Below are positions 59,500 to 64,000 of a DNA stretch of 64,000 bases, in pieces; the stretch's first letter is position 1; each line of letters starts with the position of its first letter. This DNA comes from Mycolicibacterium neoaurum VKM Ac-1815D. Lineage in GTDB: Bacteria; Actinomycetota; Actinomycetes; Mycobacteriales; Mycobacteriaceae. The position numbers and the translations under genes are program-made. The notes beneath the pieces were generated by a model that worked only from the letters and a program-made list of their open reading frames with translations, had not been told where the DNA came from and made no database searches. The stretch covers positions 3,658,001 to 3,722,000 of the forward strand of contig NC_023036.2 of assembly GCF_000317305.3 (NCBI RefSeq), in the 5' to 3' direction.

Positions 59500-59931
59500 T
59501 CAACTCTTGGGCGGGGCGTCCGGATCCGGTGAGATGCCGACCGCGCCGCCGGCCTCGCCGTCGTCCTCGGTGTTCGACTCGGTCTCGGTCTTCGAGTCGG
59601 TGTCGGTGACTCCGGCGATCTCGGGGTCGGAGTCGGCTGCCGAATCGGACTCTGGCTGGGTCACGGTGGCCTCGTCTTCCGGGTAGTCCTCGACGGGATC
59701 GGTCACCTGCTCGGCCGCGATGACGGCGTCCTGGTCATCGGCGCCGTCGGTGTGATCGGTGTCGTCATCGGTACCGCCGCGCCGGGCGCGCAGCGCATCG
59801 GCGATCAGCAGCAACACACCGATGACGCTGGCACCGATACACACCCACGCGATCAGCTCGTTGCTCGTGACGACCGCGGCCACCAGGGCCGCGAGTCCGA
59901 CAAGAGCCAGAACCAGCGCAATGATCAGCAT
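59500..59931 (-). CDS. small membrane protein upstream-type of wag31 (Rv2144c-like)
   Basis: 143 residues. Two hydrophobic segments (3-22 and 27-46) separated by a short turn, then a roughly 90-residue acidic tail rich in Asp, Glu, Thr and Ser. It matches the position of Rv2144c next to wag31, from which it is separated by 28 bp. Function is unknown. Confidence 0.6.
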   Translation of the reverse strand: MLIIALVLALVGLAALVAAVVTSNELIAWVCIGASVIGVLLLIADALRARRGGTDDDTDHTDGADDQDAVIAAEQVTDPVEDYPEDEATVTQPESDSAADSDPEIAGVTDTDSKTETESNTEDDGEAGGAVGISPDPDAPPKS

Positions 59932-59959
59932 CGCCGAAGCCTAGTGGGTGCCGACCCGG

Positions 59960-60781
59960 TCAGTTCGCGCCGCGATTGAACTGGTTGAAACCGCCACCCT
60001 CGTTACCGGCCGCGGAATCGACCGGTGCCGCAGAACCGCGCTGGCCGAGCTCTTCGAGCTGCGATTCCAGGTAGGTCTTGAGCCGGGTCCGGTACTCGCG
60101 CTCGAAGGTGCGCAACTGCTCGAGGCGGCCTTCCAGCACCGTGCGCTGCTGGTTGATGGTGCCCATGATCTCGGAGTGCTTGCGCTCGGCATCGGCCTGC
60201 AGGGCATCCGCCTTCTCCTGAGCCTGACGCAGCTGCGTCTCGGAGCGGTTCTGCGCGTCGGAGAGCAACGCGTCGGCCTTGGCGCGCGCGTCGGCAACCG
60301 TGGTCTCCGCGGTCTGGCGCGCCTCGCTGACCAGTGCGTCGGCCTGGGCCCGCGCATCGGCGAGCAACTTGTCCGACTCGGCCTTCGCGGTGCTGGTAAG
60401 GCGATCGGCCGTGTCCTGGGCCAGGCTCAGCACCTTGGCCGCGCGGACGTGATGATCCTCCGACACCGGAGCTGCCTGGACCACCGGCTGCGGCGCGGCG
60501 GGCGCCTCGTACACCGGCTCGGGCTCGGCCTCGGGCTGCGGCGCCTGGTAGGGCGGCAGCGTCTGGGTGGCGGCCACGCCACCACCGGCACGCGCGCCGG
60601 CCAGCTCGGAGTCGAGCTCGGAGACGCGCTGACGAAGGTCGGCGTTCTCCTCGATGAGCCTGGTCAGCTCGTTCTCGACCAGGTCGAGGAAGGCGTCTAC
60701 CTCGTCCTCGTTATAACCACGTTTGCCGATGGGCGGCTTACTGAACGCGACGTTGTGAACGTCGGCTGGAGTGAGCGGCAT
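59960..60781 (-). CDS. wag31: cell division/polar growth protein DivIVA (Wag31)
   Basis: 273 residues from ATG 60781. N-terminal DivIVA domain: PADVHNVAFSKPPIGKRGYNEDEVD, with the conserved Phe and Arg-Gly-Tyr for membrane binding, then an extended coiled coil (about 120-250) of Ala/Glu/Arg heptads. An intervening Pro-rich region (about 65-110) is typical of mycobacterial Wag31 and holds the T residue (near 73, ATQTLPP) that PknA phosphorylates. It localises to poles and directs growth. Confidence 0.95.
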   Translation of the reverse strand: MPLTPADVHNVAFSKPPIGKRGYNEDEVDAFLDLVENELTRLIEENADLRQRVSELDSELAGARAGGGVAATQTLPPYQAPQPEAEPEPVYEAPAAPQPVVQAAPVSEDHHVRAAKVLSLAQDTADRLTSTAKAESDKLLADARAQADALVSEARQTAETTVADARAKADALLSDAQNRSETQLRQAQEKADALQADAERKHSEIMGTINQQRTVLEGRLEQLRTFEREYRTRLKTYLESQLEELGQRGSAAPVDSAAGNEGGGFNQFNRGAN

Positions 60782-60948
60782 TCTCTGCCCCCTTGAAGTC
60801 TGGACCGTCAACCGGTTTCAAAGTGTAAAGCGTCGGTAGAAGTAACTGGCGTCCATCCTGTCACAGCTGACCCGGCGGTTGCACAGGAGCCTCATAATTA
60901 AGAGCGAATTTCAATCTCCCACGCCGCAGCCGACCGTCGCTGTACAGG

Positions 60949-61242
60949 TCAGGCGGTACCGGCCGCCGCGCCGAATGCCAGCTGCATGCCGATGAACGCG
61001 ACCAGCAGCAACACCATGATCGACAGATCGAATCGCACGGCGCCGATCGTCAGCTGCGGGATGAGCCGGCGCAGCAGCTTCACCGGCGGATCGGTGACCG
61101 TCAGGATGAGTTCCAGGATCACCACCGTCGCGCCGCGCGGATGCCAATCCCGACTGAAGGACCGGATGAACTCGACCACGACCCGTGCGATCAGCAACAG
61201 CCAGAAGACGAACAGGGCGAAACCAAGTATTTGAAAGACCAT
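60949..61242 (-). CDS. YggT-family membrane protein
   Basis: 97 residues from ATG 61242. Two membrane segments flank the conserved VTDPPVKLLRRLIPQ motif of YggT (DPxLxPxRRxLP type). Equivalent to Rv2146c in the division cluster; in Gram-positive organisms its counterpart YlmG is linked to division and membrane organisation. It is between wag31 and sepF on the same strand. Confidence 0.88.
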   Translation of the reverse strand: MVFQILGFALFVFWLLLIARVVVEFIRSFSRDWHPRGATVVILELILTVTDPPVKLLRRLIPQLTIGAVRFDLSIMVLLLVAFIGMQLAFGAAAGTA

Positions 61243-61390
61243 CGACAAGGGAGCCGAACCTCACTACGGCGGATGAGCAGGGCAGGTAGAGCGACATTCG
61301 GGCACAGAAGCGGACTTCATGCCCTCGACGTCAGCCTACCTGCCGCTCCGGCCGGGGTTCTGGCCCCCAGCGGACGGGCTCGTGCCCGCC

Positions 61391-62062
61391 CTACTGGTAG
61401 GCGTAGAAGCCGGCCTCGGCGATCCGGCGACGCTCTTCGGCACTGACGTCGATATCGGCCGGCGAGAGCAGGAAGACCTTCGTCGCGACCTTGTCGAACG
61501 AACCCCGCAGGGCAAAGGCGAGCCCGGCGGCAAAGTCGACGAGCCGCTTGGCGTCGGCGTTGTCCATCGACACCAGGTCCATGATCACCGGGGTGCCGTC
61601 GCGGAAGCGCTCACCGATGGTGCGGGCCTCGCTGTAGTCCTTGGGACGCAGCGTGGTGATCTTGGCCAGCGGACTGCCCTCCTCGAAGAGCGCGGCCATC
61701 CGGCGCGGCTCCATGGCCAGGGCGCTCGCGCCCCGGGTCGGTGCGGCGAACCGCGGTGCGGGACGGTCGAATTCGGGGCGCGGGGCGCGCAGGCGGCCCT
61801 CGAAGCGCGGTGCGTCACCATAGCCGCCGCGGTAGGCGCCGGGGATGTCGTCGTAGTCGCGGGACGGGACGCGGTCCTCGAAGCCGCGGGCGTCACGCAG
61901 GTCGCGGCCTTCCCGGCCGTAGCCGTCCTCATCGAAACGGTCCTCGGCGCCGCGGCGCGGGTACCCGCCGCGGGCGGGGCGCTCGTCGTCGTAGTACTCG
62001 TCGTCGTAATCGTCCATCGGCGCCATACCGAAGTAGGCCTTGACCTTGTGCAGAGTGCTCAT
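61391..62062 (-). CDS. sepF: cell division protein SepF
   Basis: 223 residues. N-terminal membrane-binding helix (MSTLHKVKAYFGM), a long acidic and Arg/Tyr/Gly-rich linker (17-110) and the C-terminal SepF domain (about 125-215) with DGTPVIMDLVSMDNADAKRLVDFAAGLAFALRG. It anchors FtsZ to the membrane. Actinobacteria lack FtsA and depend on SepF. Confidence 0.94.
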   Translation of the reverse strand: MSTLHKVKAYFGMAPMDDYDDEYYDDERPARGGYPRRGAEDRFDEDGYGREGRDLRDARGFEDRVPSRDYDDIPGAYRGGYGDAPRFEGRLRAPRPEFDRPAPRFAAPTRGASALAMEPRRMAALFEEGSPLAKITTLRPKDYSEARTIGERFRDGTPVIMDLVSMDNADAKRLVDFAAGLAFALRGSFDKVATKVFLLSPADIDVSAEERRRIAEAGFYAYQ

Positions 62063-62126
62063 CGCCTGCCCCTTTAACGACTTGTGTCTGTGTTGTCTGT
62101 GATGAAGATGTGACTGGAGTGACTAC

Positions 62127-62867
62127 TCAGGGTGACGTTAGAGGACGTTGCCCCATCAACGCGGTTCCGACACGCACACACGTGGATCCGTGTCGCACAG
62201 CAATCTCCATATCGCCGGACATCCCCGCCGACAGGCCCAACGGGTGCCGATAGGACCGCTGCACACGGTCGTGTTCGGCGGCCAATCTGACGAAGGCGTC
62301 CTCGGCGTCCCAGTCCAGCGGCGGGATGCCCATCAACCCGGCGAACTCGAGGGAATCGATGGCATCTATTGCGGCACACAGCTCGTCGACCAGATCGGTG
62401 TTGCCGATGTCGACCCCACCGCGATCGGGATCACCGTCGAGACTCACCTGCAGATAGACCCGTAGCGGCGTCGCGCGCTGACCGTCGGCCAACGCCTGTT
62501 CGGCACCACCCCCCAGCGCGGCGATCACCCTGGCGCTGTCCACCGAGTGCACCGTGTGCGCCCAGCGGGCGATCGCGCGGGCCTTGTTGCGTTGGATGTG
62601 GCCGATCATGTGCCAGCGGATCTGGTCACCGGGGAACTGCGCAGCCACGTCGGCGACCTTGCGCGCGGCCTCCTGCTCGCGGGACTCGCCGAAGTCGGCA
62701 CACCCCAACCGATGCAGGATGGCCACATCGGTGGCCGGGAAGAACTTGGTGACCGGCAGCAGCTCGATGTCGTGGACCCTACGGCCCGCCGCATCGGCCG
62801 CCCGGGCCAACCGCGCCCGCACCGCCGCCAGCGAGCCGGCCAACTCCGAATCGCGGTGCTCGCTCAT
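62127..62867 (-). CDS. YggS/PLPBP-family pyridoxal phosphate homeostasis protein
   Basis: 246 residues from ATG 62867, overlapping pgeF by 4 nt. The PLP lysine is in LLPVTKFFPA near the N-terminus, and FGESREQEA, WHMIGHIQRNKA and LSAGMSGDMEIAVRHGST are the family's phosphate-binding blocks. It controls free PLP levels and has no proven catalytic activity. Equivalent to Rv2148c. Confidence 0.92.
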   Translation of the reverse strand: MSEHRDSELAGSLAAVRARLARAADAAGRRVHDIELLPVTKFFPATDVAILHRLGCADFGESREQEAARKVADVAAQFPGDQIRWHMIGHIQRNKARAIARWAHTVHSVDSARVIAALGGGAEQALADGQRATPLRVYLQVSLDGDPDRGGVDIGNTDLVDELCAAIDAIDSLEFAGLMGIPPLDWDAEDAFVRLAAEHDRVQRSYRHPLGLSAGMSGDMEIAVRHGSTCVRVGTALMGQRPLTSP

Positions 62868-63616
62868 TCCATCCACACCAGGGAGGCAAGGCGGCCGGTC
62901 GGCGCGCCGCGCCTATGACTGAACAGCGCCCGGTCGGAGACCGTGCAGCGGGGATCCACATCGATCGACGTCACGCCGAGGCGCTGCAGCTGGCCCACCA
63001 GCCCGGCCCGGATATCGAGCCCCGGTGTGCCGCGGGCGGTCCGGCACCGGCTACCCGGCAGCGTCTTCTCCACCTCGGCGGCCATCTGCTCGGGTACCTC
63101 GTACTGGCGGCCGCTGACCGCCGGTCCGAGCAGCACCGACACATCGGCGACCTGTGCACCCGCCTCGACCATCTTCTCCAGGGTGCGCTCCACGATGCCG
63201 AGCTGCGCACCGACCCGGCCGGCATGGGCCGCACCGATCACGCCGGCACGGGCGTCGGCCAGCAGCACCGGGACGCAGTCGGCGGTGATCACGGCCAACG
63301 CCAGACCCCGCGCGGTGGTCACCACCGCGTCGGTGTCGGGCAGCGCGGCACGCTGCGGACCGTCCACCACGGCGACGCGGTCGGAGTGGACCTGGTTCAT
63401 CCACACCACCGCATCAGCGGCGAGACCGAGTGCGGAGGCCAGCCGTTTCCGGTTGGCCGCCACCGCAGCCGGATCGTCGCCGACGTGATCGCCGAGGTTG
63501 AACGTGTCGAATGGCGGCTTCGACACCCCACCCGCGCGGGTGGTGGTGACGCGCCGGACCCGGGCGGGCACGTCCGCGTCAGTGGCGCATGAACGGCGGC
63601 ACGTCGACGTCGTCAT
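62864..63616 (-). CDS. pgeF: YfiH/PgeF-type laccase-domain protein (peptidoglycan editing factor)
   Basis: About 250 residues. DADCVPV-type metal site TADCVPVLLADARAGVIGAAHAG and the upstream MNQVHSDRV carry the Cys and two His of the YfiH/PgeF zinc site. The family hydrolyses UDP-MurNAc-L-Ser or acts as a purine nucleoside phosphorylase. The start is uncertain: ATG 63616 lies 38 bp inside ftsZ, while GTG 63571 lies just beyond its stop. Equivalent to Rv2149c. Confidence 0.85.
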   Translation of the reverse strand: MTTSTCRRSCATDADVPARVRRVTTTRAGGVSKPPFDTFNLGDHVGDDPAAVAANRKRLASALGLAADAVVWMNQVHSDRVAVVDGPQRAALPDTDAVVTTARGLALAVITADCVPVLLADARAGVIGAAHAGRVGAQLGIVERTLEKMVEAGAQVADVSVLLGPAVSGRQYEVPEQMAAEVEKTLPGSRCRTARGTPGLDIRAGLVGQLQRLGVTSIDVDPRCTVSDRALFSHRRGAPTGRLASLVWME

Positions 63617-64000
63617 CGGAGATGCCACCGTCGTCGGGGCCACCGATCTTCACCGTCGCGCCGTTGGTGTGCGCCGGCACCGACATGGCGTCGGCCGGCT
63701 CGAAGATGCTGGAGCGAACCTTGCCCGCCGTGCCGGATGCCACACCCGAGGTGCCTTCGCCGACAACGGGTTTACGGCTCGGTCCGGTGCTGTCGAAACC
63801 GGCCGCGATGACCGTCACACGCACCTCGTCACCGAGCGAATCGTCGATGACGGTGCCGAAGATGATGTTGGCCTCGGCATGGGCGGCCTCCTGCACCAGC
63901 GAGGCGGCCTCGTTGATCTCGAACAGACCGAGGTCGCTGCCGCCGGCGACCGAGAGCAGCACGCCCTGGGCGCCCTCCATCGATGCTTCCAGCAGCGGGG
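63579..64000 (-). CDS. ftsZ: cell division GTPase FtsZ, C-terminal part (truncated by window)
   Basis: The frame is open from the right edge to the TGA at 63579, giving the last about 140 residues. GGSDLGLFEINEAASLV and NIIFGTVIDDSLGDEVRVTVIAAGFD are FtsZ. The C-terminal tail ends in DDVDVPPFMRH, the conserved peptide that binds SepF and other partners. The GTP-binding domain is outside the window. Confidence 0.95.
   Translation of the reverse strand, partial: PLLEASMEGAQGVLLSVAGGSDLGLFEINEAASLVQEAAHAEANIIFGTVIDDSLGDEVRVTVIAAGFDSTGPSRKPVVGEGTSGVASGTAGKVRSSIFEPADAMSVPAHTNGATVKIGGPDDGGISDDDVDVPPFMRH

Overview
The window comes from a high-GC, rapidly growing mycobacterium (Mycolicibacterium type). 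This rests on recognisable gene families and gene order: a cydABDC - DUF4190 - tesB - pyk run, pdtaR and an Rv1625c-type adenylyl cyclase resembling the Rv1617-Rv1628c block of M. tuberculosis; gltBD beside pyk and a second Dps as remembered from M. smegmatis; and the division cluster ftsZ-pgeF-yggS-sepF-yggT-wag31 (Rv2144c-Rv2150c type). No IS element, prophage or CRISPR array was seen.

Layout. 1-2.3 kb: the end of an alpha/beta hydrolase, a DUF35 protein translationally coupled to a lipid-transfer-type thiolase, and a small DUF167 gene bracketed by short repeats. 2.4-7.5 kb: a branched-chain amino-acid-type ABC operon (livK, hairpin, livHMGF, minus strand). 7.6-13.6 kb: pdtaR, a compact tRNA-Leu(CAA), a TRIC-like channel, a glycoside hydrolase with a long acidic repeat tail, and an adenylyl cyclase preceded by a low-GC leader with a perfect CRP-type operator. 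13-20 kb: a tightly packed minus-strand run, polar amino acid ABC transporter -> sensor kinase/response regulator -> DUF2339 membrane protein -> Dps2. 20-29.4 kb: DUF308 protein, the cytochrome bd operon with its CydDC ABC transporter, DUF4190, then convergent tesB and pyk. 29.4-37.7 kb: gltD, gltB, DUF2752, TM2 and mqo, with a divergent LysR regulator sharing a 65-bp intergenic operator region.

38.7-49.8 kb is the accessory core: six co-oriented genes (SCO6745-type protein, CPA2 antiporter, halogenase-like flavoprotein, single-module KS-AT-DH-KR-ACP polyketide synthase, ABC ATPase, ABC-2 permease), mostly coupled by 4-nt overlaps. It looks like a small, self-contained biosynthesis-and-export locus that I cannot match to a known mycobacterial lipid pathway, and it is the best candidate here for an undescribed system. 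It is followed by a DUF222/HNH (13E12-type) gene.

51.5-57.3 kb: a universal stress protein, a tripartite tricarboxylate transporter (tctCBA) and a divergent CitA/DcuS-type two-component system, with a second CRP-like operator between them. 57.4-64 kb: a glutamine-amidotransferase-fold protein, a SRPBCC-SDR (TIGR01777) protein, then wag31, yggT, sepF, yggS, pgeF and the 3' end of ftsZ.

Common themes are respiration and central carbon/nitrogen metabolism (cyd, mqo, pyk, gltBD), nutrient uptake (liv, polar amino acid ABC, tct) and cAMP-type control. Functions are assigned from residues visible in the translations and remembered family features; no database search was run.
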